Below are positions 11,684 to 22,141 of a stretch of DNA of 64,000 bases, piece after piece. Numbering within the stretch: position 1 is the stretch's first letter; every line of letters starts with the position of its first letter. The DNA lies in assembly GCA_030710605.1 (NCBI GenBank), contig CP092875.1, positions 62,152,394 to 62,216,393 on the forward strand. The letters are read 5' to 3'. The translations under genes and the position numbers were made by a program. The DNA comes from Cordylochernes scorpioides (Eukaryota; Arthropoda; Arachnida; Pseudoscorpiones; Chernetidae). Below the pieces are notes generated by a model that saw only the letters and a list, made by a program, of their open reading frames with translations, had not been told where the DNA came from and searched no databases.

Positions 11684-12665
11684 TCAGCTAGATTTTAAAT
11701 GATGGTGGCTTGAACGGGATTTCAACCATGTTCCGCTCCAAGTCAGAAAAGCTGAATGAGTTGTAATAAAATGGATGTAATTGGATGTTGGCGTATCCGA
11801 AGTGGGGGCAACTTCCAAGCCTCTCTTTTCGTTTCTCTTAAGAAAACCTCTCAGGATGGAGCCAGCTCGGTAGGAGAGATAGCGAGGAATCTCAATGAAT
11901 TTGTGGAGTATGGCCTGAGTGACATATGTCTTTTCATTTTCGCAATCTTCTGGGGCGATGAATGGGTTGTTTCCGGTTAGTAATTCATAGAGAACTACGC
12001 CTAGTGCCCAGAAATCTATGGCATGATTGTACTGCTCTCCAGTGATGATTTCTGGAGCCATATAAACGAATGTTCCCATATGTCGGCGAGTTGATCCGGG
12101 AATATTGAATTTGCATCCGCCGTAATCGACTAATTTGATATGTCCTTCAAAATTGAGAATTATATTCTCAAGTTTCACATCTCGGTGGATAATTCCGTGT
12201 TGATGGAGAAAGTGAAGGGCAATAGCTGTTTCGGCCGAGTAAAGTCTGGCGCAGTCCTCGGACATTTTTTCCACTTGCTCCAGATAATAGAGAAGATCAT
12301 GACCATGGACAAGATCTGTGACCAAATATGCCATATCAACCGTCTCAAAATGGGTGACAAGGCCGATAAGGAACTTGCGGCCTCTGGTTATCTCTAGAAC
12401 GTTTATTTCGGCCTGGTAATCTTCGTCAAAGTGGCGATGCCTCGTAATGGACTTCATCGCATATATCTTATTGCTAATTTTTTCTCTAACGAGAGAAACT
12501 TCGGCAAAATTTCCCTTTCCTAGAATCTTAATTGTCTCGAAGCTGTCCAAAGTACAATCTTCAACTCTGAAAGGAACAGGTGAATCAAGACCTCCCTGGC
12601 TCACTTGGCTGATGATTGGCCCTTCTTCAGATCTTGTTACTGGATGCCAAGTGGAATCTGGATGC
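11684..12665 (-). CDS. AGC-group protein kinase, exon 2, copy 1 (frameshifted C terminus)
   Basis: It encodes a complete PKC/PKA-like Ser/Thr kinase catalytic domain. Visible motifs, numbered in the spliced protein, are: glycine loop GKGNFAEV (~102-109), ATP lysine YAMK (K124), catalytic loop HRDVKLEN (213-220), metal-binding DYG instead of DFG (233-235), MAPE (~255-258), and a DFWALGVVLYE helix. The exon opens at acceptor TTATTCAAG|G. No ATG lies in frame before the glycine loop and a TAA stands upstream (12,683-12,685), so an upstream exon is required; it is found at 14,352-14,509. Compared with copy 2, one T is missing from the run at 11,826-11,829. This shifts the frame after the GFLKRNEK segment, replaces the last ~45 residues, and moves the stop to TGA at 11,684-11,686; the ancestral TAG is at 11,688-11,690. 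It may be a decaying allele, or an assembly error at a homopolymer. Confidence 0.85.
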
Positions 12666-14351
12666 CTTGAATAACACACAACTTATTCGCTTATATAAAG
12701 GACAAGCGAAGATAAATATACTAATAAAGCAGAAAATATATAAATGATAATGAATAGTTTCTAGAAGATATAAGTAGAAATATAAATTTATTCTTTGGTA
12801 CCAACGAACAGTTTACTCTCTAGAATTGAAGATACACGAATTTATATATCAATTAAAGACCAAACCAATCTAGTAAATATTTCCTGAAATAATTTTGTTT
12901 CTGACAATAAAAGATGATACAGATATATTATAATCATCATTTTCTGACTAAAAATAATTATTTCTGCCTACTAAGTAAATTTCAATTTTCTTGGTTAAAA
13001 GGTCTCATAAAACCCTTCCAGATTCAACTCTGTGTCCTGTTGATATTTCATCCAGATTAGCTATGTATTGAAAACGTGCATATATCCTACAAAAAAAAAA
13101 ATATATATATATATATATTATACATACACTGACTTTTATATAGAGAGTCTATACTTCAATCTTAGCTTAAAGGCCGAGAAGTGATATTTTAGATAGAGAT
13201 ATTACTTGGCTTTGTCTATCTTCCCGCTCTAGAGAATGTTTTGCTGTCAGAATCTTGTTCCTGTCTACTAAATATAATTGTCTTGCTTCACCCGTGGTCT
13301 GCTGTAGAGAATTATCCCCGAAATAATTTTGTTTCGGACAATCAAACATGATATTCAGAAATATTGTGATAATCATTTTCTCACTAAACTAGTTATTTTA
13401 AATATTTCACCTAGTACTTTTCTTTGGCTGCTTCTAATTTTTCTTGGTGTAAAATGCGACGAAAATCTCTTCCACATTTAACTCTGCGCTCTCTTGATAT
13501 TTAAGCCAGATTAGTAACGTATTGAGGACGTGCATAGCCGACAAACCTGTATATTGACATTTATATATAGAGACATTAGTAGTTTGTTCTCCTCATAAAG
13601 TTTCTTGAAATCCCAACATTTCCACAACTTATATATTTAGACCAATATCGCACTTTAGGATCTTCATAGATTGCGAATATTAAAATATAAACATTTATAT
13701 GTTTACATTATAAGCAAAATAATCTCGTCTCTTGACAGTTCACTCGAGCATTTTAGATGGCAGAATTCCATTTAGTGGAACAAAAACAACCGAAGGTTAA
13801 TTCAGTCTTGTAACAATTTTTGGCAAATCCATTTTCTTTAAAATTAAGAAAGGATAACTATAAATGCATCCCAGGCTCTTAGTTCTCAGCGTAGTTCAGG
13901 TTGTACCTTAAAGACCAAAATCTTCGTTCAACATTCTTGGAAATTACTAATCGCTCCATGTAAATCTCAATTTTATATATATTTTTTCTTTTCCAGGAAA
14001 TATTTATAAAATTATAAAAATAGAGAATTTGACTTCTAGTTCCGACATTGAAGAAAGCATGCAACATGCTTATTTTGTCGTTGAACCTGCTCCACGCTGA
14101 TGCTGGCAAATATCCTAAAACATGATGGGTGGCTAGGTATTCTTGATTCACCATGAAATGTTCTGACTAACATTATTATATTATTTTAAATCGTTGATTA
14201 TTTGATAGTTAGTATAAGCCATCCTTAACTTCCAGTGGCATGATCAAGAGGATTTTTTCCTCGATTTACCCTCTTTTACACATTTGCTGAGTGTAAAGGA
14301 TGAAAAATAATCCACAAAATTTGAACATCTGGCATCATTATTCCAACTTAC
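12666..14351 (-). other. Kinase intron, copy 1
   Basis: This is a phase-2 intron of 1,686 bp bounded by GTAAGT and TTATTCAAG. It contains a diverged tandem pair: around 12,860-13,090 and 13,290-13,550 both carry 'gaaataattttgttt' landmarks about 434 bp apart. A simple A/TA repeat lies near 13,091-13,118. A minus-strand open stretch at 13,879-14,154 has a strongly diverged counterpart in copy 2 and is not called a gene. Confidence 0.75.
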
Positions 14352-14509
14352 ATGACATCTTGGCCAGTGGTTTCTTCTTCTTTCTTAATTTCTTGTTTGC
14401 GGATTTTCCTTCGAAATCTGTTTAAAAAGCGACGAACAGCTTTAGGAAGTTTGCTTCGTTGTTCTTTCGCATTTTCTGAGGTCTTAGTCTTAGAAGAATT
14501 TTTGCCCAT
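14352..14509 (-). CDS. AGC-group protein kinase, exon 1, copy 1
   Basis: It was found by looking upstream of exon 2, which lacks a start codon. ATG at 14,509-14,507 opens 52 codons plus two bases and ends GTCAT|GTAAGT, a consensus donor. Joined to exon 2 at TTATTCAAG|G, the split codon becomes ATG and the frame runs straight into the kinase domain. The peptide begins MGKNSSKTKT, fitting the Met-Gly-x-x-x-Ser pattern for N-myristoylation, and continues with a polybasic segment (LPKAVRRFLNRFRRKIRKQ). This suggests membrane anchoring by lipid plus charge; that is inference. The donor, phase and start are all preserved in copy 2. Confidence 0.75.
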
Positions 14510-14617
14510 CTTGGGATTATGACTCTTAGTCTTGTCCTAATTAGCCGTTTCTAATGATTAATTATTTGTTTATTTTTTAATTGTCTCAATTTTATTTATT
14601 TATTTATTAAAATTTTA

Positions 14618-14640
14618 TTTTTATACGCCTGGTCACACTA
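14618..14640 (-). promoter_or_regulatory. Kinase core promoter: TATA box and Motif 1-like site, copy 1
   Basis: On the minus strand TATAAAAA (plus 14,618-14,625) lies about 110 nt upstream of the exon 1 ATG. Directly upstream, plus 14,630-14,640 reads TGGTCACACTA, an exact fit to the insect core-promoter Motif 1 consensus YGGTCACACTR, though in the opposite orientation to the gene. Both are unchanged in copy 2. Confidence 0.45.
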
Positions 14641-14860
14641 AAATTCAAATTTTCTTGTTTCTACCTTTGAACAGAAGCAGAGGTTTAAAATGAATCCATT
14701 CCATAATAGTGTCTACTGGTGATATAAGATAATCTCGGATAATCTATCACATATTTTAACTTTTGTGATAAACTAAAAAGTATTTGTTTTAAAATTAATT
14801 CTAATGATTTTGTATGGACAAGACACCACCACCAATGATATTGTATAAAGGTATGTAAAC

Positions 14861-15695
14861 TGGACACATTGAAAATGGAACACCAAGAAAGAGTGGGTAG
14901 AAAATTATGCAAATCAGGGTAGACGATGTTATACAGATAATGTGAAATGAGCAGTTCTCGTGCGTACGTGGAGTAAGGTATATAAGAAGGAATTTGTAGA
15001 AAGGACAGCATCCATGCCGTTATTTATTCAAGGAAAATCATCGTAGAAATGTAATTATTGTTTCAAAAGACACGTGTAAAAGCAGATAATTCCAGGCCGT
15101 CGTCAACAGAAGCAGTTCCAGCAGTCAGATGCTTTCACGAGGTGCATGGTGATCGGACTAAAAAGGGCGGGTTGGTCCATATGTCAAATTGCAGCTGACA
15201 CACACCTGGGTGCATCCACGGACTGTACAGAAGATGTTTGGAAAAGTGAATGAGGAAATTTATAGGAATGCTGGTGCAGCTAAAGTGACGTCAGCACGCG
15301 TGGATCGGCCTATTTCTCGACAAGCAGTGGCAGACCCAAATGCCACTTGTACCTTCATTCTAAAAAAAAATGTACAAGACACTCTAGATATCATTGCATC
15401 TCGACCAAACCTATTTCCCGTCGATTTATTGCTAATAGCTTGCATTCATGTCGTCCGGTAAGGAGACTGCCAATGACCTCACTGAATAGACGCCAACGCT
15501 TGGAATGGCGCCGGGTTAGATAGACGTGGATGACGGAATGACACAGGCTCATATTCTCAAAAAGGTCACGCTTCTTTTCGTCCAGTAATAGTCGCCGTAT
15601 ACACGTGTGGCTTCAACGGAGAGAAAGGTCTAATCAGTCAGCATTTGCGGAACGCCCCACCGCGCGACAAAACGTATTCATGATTTCATGTTGTG
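14861..15695 (+). pseudogene. Decayed, 3'-truncated Tc1 element, copy 1
   Basis: The left end is a diverged version of the terminal repeat of the Tc1 at 58,977 (shared 'cattgaaaatggaacaccaa'). It is followed by the transposase N-terminal region, a paired-like helix-turn-helix with PGRRQQKQF and RVDRPISRQAV landmarks. The frame is broken repeatedly. Homology stops near 15,695, before the second catalytic Asp, and no right terminal repeat is seen. It sits just upstream of the kinase promoter in both duplication copies, so it predates the duplication. Confidence 0.75.
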
Positions 15696-15713
15696 TACTT
15701 CATATAGCGATTA

Positions 15714-16014
<301 letters not shown>

Positions 16015-16820
16015 TGGTAATTTAAACTAACAACCCCATATTGTATATGACTTATAACAAGATTTTCATGTTGTATAATAGAAACACATCTGTAAATGAT
16101 TATACGCATGATTGACATGTGTTATTACATCATCATATGTATTGTACTTTGTACAAACTAAGGAAAAATAAATAAAACTCTGTAATGGATTAAGAGTTGA
16201 ACTGAAGCAAGAGATAGAAATCGAAAACGTCTAAAATCGAGATAGATTTAGAATTCCCACAAAAAGGGCTAAAGATGGAAACTGCCACGGCGCCAGTTTA
16301 GAATTTCACCAGACGATCCACCCTCGTGTGCATCTGCTGAAATGCAATACTCCCTTTCTCGGGAAAGATATATAGGGTCCCCGTCTTAACCTATAAATAC
16401 AGTCACTTTTCAGTCACTTGATAGTTACTTCACCATCTGCGTTGCCCTCGTCGGTTGTACCCCAAGTCCACCTCATCCACCATGTAGACCAGTAAGAACT
16501 CTTCTATCTTCATCTTTCGCTCCTAGCTCAATTTTTATCTGTTCACGGAACTTTCTTAGTGCAACTGTGTCTTCGTTTTTTGTGTGGACATTCCCAAGCT
16601 TTCCACTCTGCCTTGACCACGTTTGCCTGTACTTTGTGAGAACTTTTAAAGGTCTTCCAAGGTGCAGAGAGGTACTGGAAAACTCCCCATCCTGACTGTT
16701 CCTTTCGGTCAACACAGTATAGCGAGAGTTACAGGGACTCATACCATAGTTTAAGTCGACTGGATACCTCCCCATATAGTTAGTCGACAGAATTCTACAA
16801 GAGGCTACCAGACCTCACCA
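16015..16820 (+). mobile_element. Probable solo LTR or related insertion, only in copy 1
   Basis: Copy 2 runs straight through this point (about 48,705) in a TA-rich tract, so the ~0.8 kb is extra. It begins TGGTAA and ends TCACCA (TG...CA). It contains TATAAATA (about 16,394) followed by a TCAGTC initiator, a layout typical of LTR promoters. The flanks share 'acatatat' (16,004-16,011 and 16,820-16,827) but this is low-complexity, so the target duplication is uncertain. A 100-codon minus-strand frame at 16,473-16,775 is not recognised. No gag or pol is seen. Confidence 0.4.
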
Positions 16821-17194
16821 CATATATGTATATAATAAAAGCGAAAGTTCACACAGAATTTCAAATTTTATTGGTTAGAGCGGAAAAACTCTCCAAATAT
16901 CGAGTGTGATTAATAATTTCCAGATGTATATGGCTTGCTAAACACCTTTGGTGGATTTTAAAGATAATATTTTATCCCTATCTGTAGTATTTCGCTGAAT
17001 TAAAGTCCTGCCTATACTGTGACGAGGGCCATAATTTCATTATAATCTACAGTATATCAATTTTAAATTTGTTTGACAAAATAAAATTCTTAAGTTTTGG
17101 CATTCTTCAAAATACATGTGAACAGTTCGACTATGTATTGTAAGTATTTATACAGTGATGGAAAATAATGTTCTGTAATGAGTCCATTTTGTTG

Positions 17195-17480
17195 TTAGAC
17201 CTCTTGTTTATATATGAGTACCAGGATAAAATAAGTTATTCTACTTCTAAATAAGGCATTATAAAATATTATTGATCGTCTACTATCCAATTCCCACGAT
17301 TTTATTTTTGTTGAACCGAGGAGATATCCACTTGCTCTAGTTGTTTTTGCAATTAATGCTGTCAATGTGTGAGGCAGATAATCTAATTTGTTCTGGCTTC
17401 GATAATTCTTGAAATTCAGTTCCAGTATTTTACAGTTTTCAGCTGGTTTAATAGGGTTGTCATGCAAATTGATTATATCA
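17195..17480 (-). pseudogene. Non-LTR retrotransposon RT thumb relic, copy 1
   Basis: The minus-strand frame carries a pattern typical of the C-terminal (thumb) part of LINE reverse transcriptases: KILELNFKN, a helical stretch, then SRRSIIFYNALFRSRITYFI. The equivalent at 49,060-49,340 in copy 2 is also broken. Only this fragment is left, with no catalytic YADD and no tail. Confidence 0.45.
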
Positions 17481-17896
17481 CTTTTACAGTTGAAAAAATA
17501 TAAAATATTTATTTTTACCTTGGTATTTTCAGTTTTTTGTTTTCATACGACGCATTTGGTTTCTCGATTGCCTTTTCAATAGTATTTTAAAGATATTTTA
17601 CATCAGTTATCCAGAAGTATACCGTTATATCATCTTTTAACCAATATATTTGCAATTAGATTATCAAAATTTGGTTAAAATGTCATTCATTATGATGTTT
17701 CAAATTGCCGGAGAGAAAAGAGTCTTCCTTGTGAAAATCTTTACTTATTTTTAGTGAATAAATACAAAAAAAAAACTAAATATTATCTCTTCTTTCTTAT
17801 CTCCACTCAATCATAGTTTCGATGGTGTCTGCTGGAGATGAGTAGAGGTCATCAAACGAGATTTTACAACCGTAATGAGAGATTGGGTAAAAATGC

Positions 17897-18349
17897 ATTA
17901 TATTTTAAAATTATATTTCCTAGATCAACACACATAAATTAATCTGTAAATTCTAACGCAAGATGTTGCGCCTTTCCCTATGTTGTGGCTTTCTGATGGC
18001 CTTTGTATTTTGCTATAGTGCATTGCGGCTTGTCTACTTGCTATATTCATTTATGGGCTCAGAATCATACACTCTGGTTATTAGACCGTAAACCCATATT
18101 CTATCTCTTTCCGATGACGGGTTCAGGTCTTTCTGTAGATATGTGAATAAATATTTTGTTTTCTTTATTCTACTCGCCTTAAGTCAGTTAATTTTTCATC
18201 CTCAATTATATATATTTCATCCTCATGTTATCAAACAATTAAAGCAAATTGTTATTTGAAGTTTCTTTATTATATTTGTTACACAAATCTCACCAATCTC
18301 TGCAATATCATATATATATATAGATGGACATTTTGCCGGGAGGATATTG
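17897..18349. other. Unique spacer, no gene seen
   Basis: This is the first sequence right of the duplication edge. It contains a 43-codon open frame (17,963-18,091) that is hydrophobic but unsupported, and a TA microsatellite ending near 18,322. Confidence 0.4.
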
Positions 18350-18542
18350 ATCTAAAGAGACAAAGATCGCCTCTCCCGTCAAAATAGACGTCAAAACTAG
18401 ACGCCATCTTTTTCAGTTTGCCAAAGTTGGTGTTGTGGCTTTGTCACCGACCCGAGACCGCTAGTTTGCGGTGACGGTCAATAGATGGCATCTAGTTTTG
18501 ACGTCTATTTTGACGGGAGAGGCGACCTTTGTATCTATAGAT
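18350..18542. mobile_element. MITE with 60-bp terminal inverted repeats and inner hairpin
   Basis: The left arm 18,350-18,409 and right arm 18,483-18,542 are complementary with few mismatches; the core 'cgcctctcccgtcaaaatag' is perfect. The ~73-bp centre holds a second palindrome, GTCACCG...CGGTGAC. The element lies in TA-repeat DNA, so target duplication cannot be judged. Confidence 0.7.
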
Positions 18543-18605
18543 ATATATATAAATATGAAAAAATGAAAGAAAAAAATAAAAGATAAAAAGGTCAGGGGTT
18601 GATAT

Positions 18606-19025
18606 TAAAAATAAAAATGGCATATCCTGACAAGGAGCGCATGTACTTTACAGAAGGCAGAGCGCCATCTGGTGGAACAGAAATCAACTAAACATTTTAT
18701 CTTTTTTTTTTTCTTCCATTTTTTCATCTGTTAAGCGTATTTACGCAAGTTTAGCCTTAAATACCCATTTCTTGGTTTTTCAAGAAGCCTCTGGGACCAA
18801 AATTATTTTTGGTCGCAGTGGTACAGCCTAATACACTCTGAACAGCGCCAAAAGCGCGAAACGCGTTCGTGGAGGGCATATCAATGATGAATCAAGAAAT
18901 TGGTTTGGCCAAATATCAAGGAACAGGCAAAATCAATGTTTAGTTGATTTCTGTTCCACCAGATTGCGTTCTGCCTTCTGTAAAGCACATGGGCTCCTGG
19001 TCAGGATATGCCATTTTTATTTTTT
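18606..19025. mobile_element. Inverted-repeat element (family M2), complete
   Basis: Arms of about 86 bp (from about 18,608 and back from about 19,023) read 'aaaatggcatatcctgac' inward to 'gaacagaaatcaactaaaca'. The centre of about 240 bp has no long frame. A solitary right half occurs at 51,145-51,293. It fits a non-autonomous DNA transposon. Confidence 0.7.
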
Positions 19026-19462
19026 ATATATAAATATATATTATCAGCATCAATCATGTATATACACTCATATATTATATTAATATCAGTTGATTTAGTA
19101 CTTTTTATGTATTCAACTTTATTAATTTACTTATTCGTGAGATTTCATAAATAATAGTGGATTATATTTTGTAAATTATTCTATATCACAAAATTTGTAA
19201 TACAAATATATTAAAAGAGAGATGTTTTAGAATTTTTTTTTTTATAAAATAATCCTTTTTTCTCAATGAATTTTATCATAACACTTTAGAGAGAGTATAT
19301 AAAAGACCAAGCTGTGTTTAAAATATAATTATATAATTACCTTTTCAACTGAATTTATCAGTTATAGAACGGAAAATACTGAAAGAGAAACACACGTGCT
19401 GAAGAAATGGGGGTTTTGAGTTGATAAGTTTGATTTCATAGTTTGAAAAATTATTATTAACA

Positions 19463-19839
19463 CAGTTGAACTTCTCTGTAAAGAACACTTAATATCAGAG
19501 CCCAAGTGTCCTTTATGGAGAGGTGTCCTTTTTTCGGAGAGTTGCAAGGTAGTAAAAATTGTATTTCGCAAAAGAAAATTGTTCTTTGTTGAGAGGTGTC
19601 CTATAGCGTGAGCACCTCTCATGGAGGTTCTACTCTAGATACTTCAATAAAGTCTCTAATGAGATACCTTATGGCAAAACTAATCCATGCTCCTCCTGGA
19701 AGTGGTCTCTTATCATAAATACCGTTTCAGTTAAAATATTCCTCATAACTTGGCTTGACAGGATATTCCTTGATGAGAGGTTATCTCCAGAAGATATTTA
19801 AACCGTGTTTTAGTAAATATCTTATGAGAGACTCTACTG
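19463..19839. mobile_element. Tigger/pogo-like non-autonomous element
   Basis: The ends CAGTTGAACTTCTCTGTAAAG and, inverted, CAGTAGAGTCTCTCATAAG resemble the CAGT-starting termini of pogo/Tigger elements. The interior repeats the 'gagaggtgtcc' theme (19,521, 19,582) often seen near such ends. A TA follows the right end; the left TA is mutated. A minus-strand open frame over the interior (19,362-19,622) is not a transposase. Confidence 0.5.
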
Positions 19840-20899
19840 TACATTACAATAAGAGTTATTTGATTAAAATAATTCATTTAATTTTATTTTGCCACATATA
19901 GAAACAGAAATAGCCGAGTGAAAAAGCTATAATAAAGGTATATTTTGTGGAGAAAAAGAAGTTTCGAACTATTTTGTGATGTATTATCTTTAAAATAAGA
20001 CATATAAAGTATATATTTTCAAATTTTAGATATCCAACTCAGTTTCATATAAACGCTTTGATTTATAAGAAATCATATAATTATACCTTATATGGATTTT
20101 GTTTCCATAATGAAGGTAACAAACTGTTTTGAGATAACAATAATTTCGAGTAAGATGGGGTGAGCATTTTGTTCAAATTATATAATTTTTAAGAGTTTAG
20201 AAAAAGTCCCAATAGGCATTTGTTTGACGTAGAGGCGCATGTTACAGTTAAACACGTCCAATACCTAACACAGCAATCTGAAGTAAATCTGAATACCACA
20301 CACACACGTACAGCTTTATTAAGAGCACCGATCTTATAAAGATTCACCATAGGAAGAAAGCAAAGATTGAGCTAATATACTCCAGGCAGCGCAGAGCCCA
20401 ACAGCCTCCAAGTTCATCACATGTCCATTGGCCACAGAACCCACCGTGCATAGGCTAGCGTATCACTGGAAAGGCGAGTGTGGAATCATCTGCCTTTTAG
20501 TCTTCGCTTTCCTCATCCAAATCTGAAAATATGAAAACCAACAACTTCATAATGCAGAATTAGCCTTCAAGTCGAAAAAACGTCCGTCTATGACTAAATG
20601 TTCTTTATCCCTCTTTTTGTGATTTAATATTTTATATGAAGAATTTCTATATCACACCAACTTTATAGCACACATAATTCTCTCTCTAATTTCAAGCATA
20701 TTATAAAAAAATACATCACGTTTAAATCGTCCAGTAAAGTATTAGAGCTCTAAAAAGCGGTTTGGAGGATTGAATCAGTAAAACCTTGGCAGGGCTCACC
20801 GCTGAGGAGCCAGGCCATCCCAATATTGTTTATCATAGTAAGGATACATTATAAAGTTGTTTATTTTGAAAAATGAAACATTTTTTATGGATTTATTTT
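19840..20899. other. Unassigned stretch with a GC-richer patch
   Basis: Most is AT-rich spacer. The patch 20,200-20,560 has more balanced composition and a short CA tract near 20,300. It could be an eroded element or a short exon, but no frame of useful length is open and I recognise nothing in it. Confidence 0.3.
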
Positions 20900-21640
20900 T
20901 TATAAATTCTGCGGGGTTTCCACCCAAAACAAGAGGCCCTGACTTTTTCCGAAGTTGATTCTTATTTCTGATGCACGTCTAAATTCCTCAAAGATCTTAA
21001 TTAGCTCCAACTGCCCATCTTCTCGCAGATAAGCAGTATGATGTGGTCGGCGTATGGCAGGACGTTTCCTCGGCCGAGTAACTGTTCTAGGTAAAGAAGA
21101 AGGAGCCGCATGGAAATCTGGGAAAGAGCAGAGCTGGATGCGCAGGCCCTCCTTGATCAGGAAGAACAACTAAGTATGTTCAGCTTCGCCGAGACTTACA
21201 GCCGCTCGAGCCCCCGCATAGAGTAGCTGAACCCACGCTAAGAAATTTGGTGAAACACTGATTGAGATCTGGAAGGAGTTTGATGAAACGGCAAAAGAAA
21301 CTGAATATTCTTTAAAATTAAAACTACATCCTATAGGAACATATGCCTACGAACATAAATTTCCTTCTGTATGTTGGCCGTTAAATTGATCCGGCGACTT
21401 TCTAAGCTGAAAACCTCTTAGGAATATTATCAGGAATTCTTGAATATATGGAGATTCCCATTAAAATCAAAGCCAACCCCATACTGACAAGAAGAATCAT
21501 CCTGAAGCCATTGTCTTCAGGTCGACCTTAAAAGATTGCCAAAACTAGTTTTGTGATTGCTTCAAAGTAAAATGCTATCGAAAGAAGATAGTGTTTCTCG
21601 AAATATCTATTAAATCTGGACACTCTAACAGATAGAAAAC
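20900..21640 (-). pseudogene. Non-LTR retrotransposon reverse transcriptase relic
   Basis: Read on the minus strand, a segment encodes YADH (a degenerate form of the catalytic YADD). After a frame change comes EDGQLELIKIFEEFRRASEI and then RINFGKSQGLLF, the usual order in LINE reverse transcriptase palm domains. Frames shift at least once and the catalytic Asp pair is incomplete. It is a dead fragment of a different LINE from the ones at 17,195 and 53,500. Confidence 0.55.
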
Positions 21641-21779
21641 TTGTATACAATGAAAAGGCGTAAAGTATCAAAGTATAATAAAAATGAATACAGAGAAAAG
21701 TGTCTCCCCATAGCTAGCGGATCTCTTTTCTAAGAGCTGACAGGGTTGGCGATGTGAGATAGTTACATAAGAGATTAAG

Positions 21780-22141
21780 GGCCGTACCTCACCGGGACGC
21801 CATAGCGTCGTAGCCAAGGATGCTGCCACGACTACTCCTGGCAACCGTGGGTCGCCAAAACACGTCGCCAAGAACGACGCCCGCAAGGTCGAGACCACCT
21901 CAGTCGCAGTTGCTGGCTACGTCGCCATGGCGGTGAGGTACGGCCATGACGGTGCGCTGACTCTCATTTATATTACTGCCGCCAAGTGGCCAGGGTGGAC
22001 AGTATCCACACGAGGAGCCAGCGGCGAGACCTCCAATTCGGGACCGGCACCAAGTGGTTTCCAAATGAGATACCTGCTATTCATTTTAAAAGAGTTAATT
22101 GGAACCGTTGCTGGCTACGTCGCCATGGCGTTCCGGTGAGC
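21780..22141. mobile_element. GC-rich foldback element with duplicated right end
   Basis: 'cgtacctcaccgggacgcca' at about 21,784 is complementary to 'tggcggtgaggtacg' near 21,943, with 'tggctacgtcgccatggcg' in the arm. That arm sequence recurs in direct orientation at 22,107-22,125. Composition is much more GC-rich than the flanks, which points to transferred or mobile DNA. No transposase is present. Confidence 0.5.

Noticed and set aside
11756..12674. Several plus-strand frames across kinase exon 2, and the same in copy 2
   Set aside because: They are antisense shadows of a real kinase domain, with no recognisable domain of their own.
12661..12680. GTG at 12,679 as the kinase start codon
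   Set aside because: Non-AUG start is unnecessary: a phase-matched upstream exon with a consensus donor supplies an ATG, and the reading frame is closed by TAA just upstream.
16473..16775. 100-codon minus-strand frame in the copy 1-specific block
   Set aside because: No recognised motif, and it lies in an LTR-like insertion. Kept only as a remark there, not as a gene.
17963..18091. 43-codon hydrophobic open frame
   Set aside because: Short, no conserved copy in the window, no clear splice or promoter context, and hydrophobic as AT-rich random frames often are.
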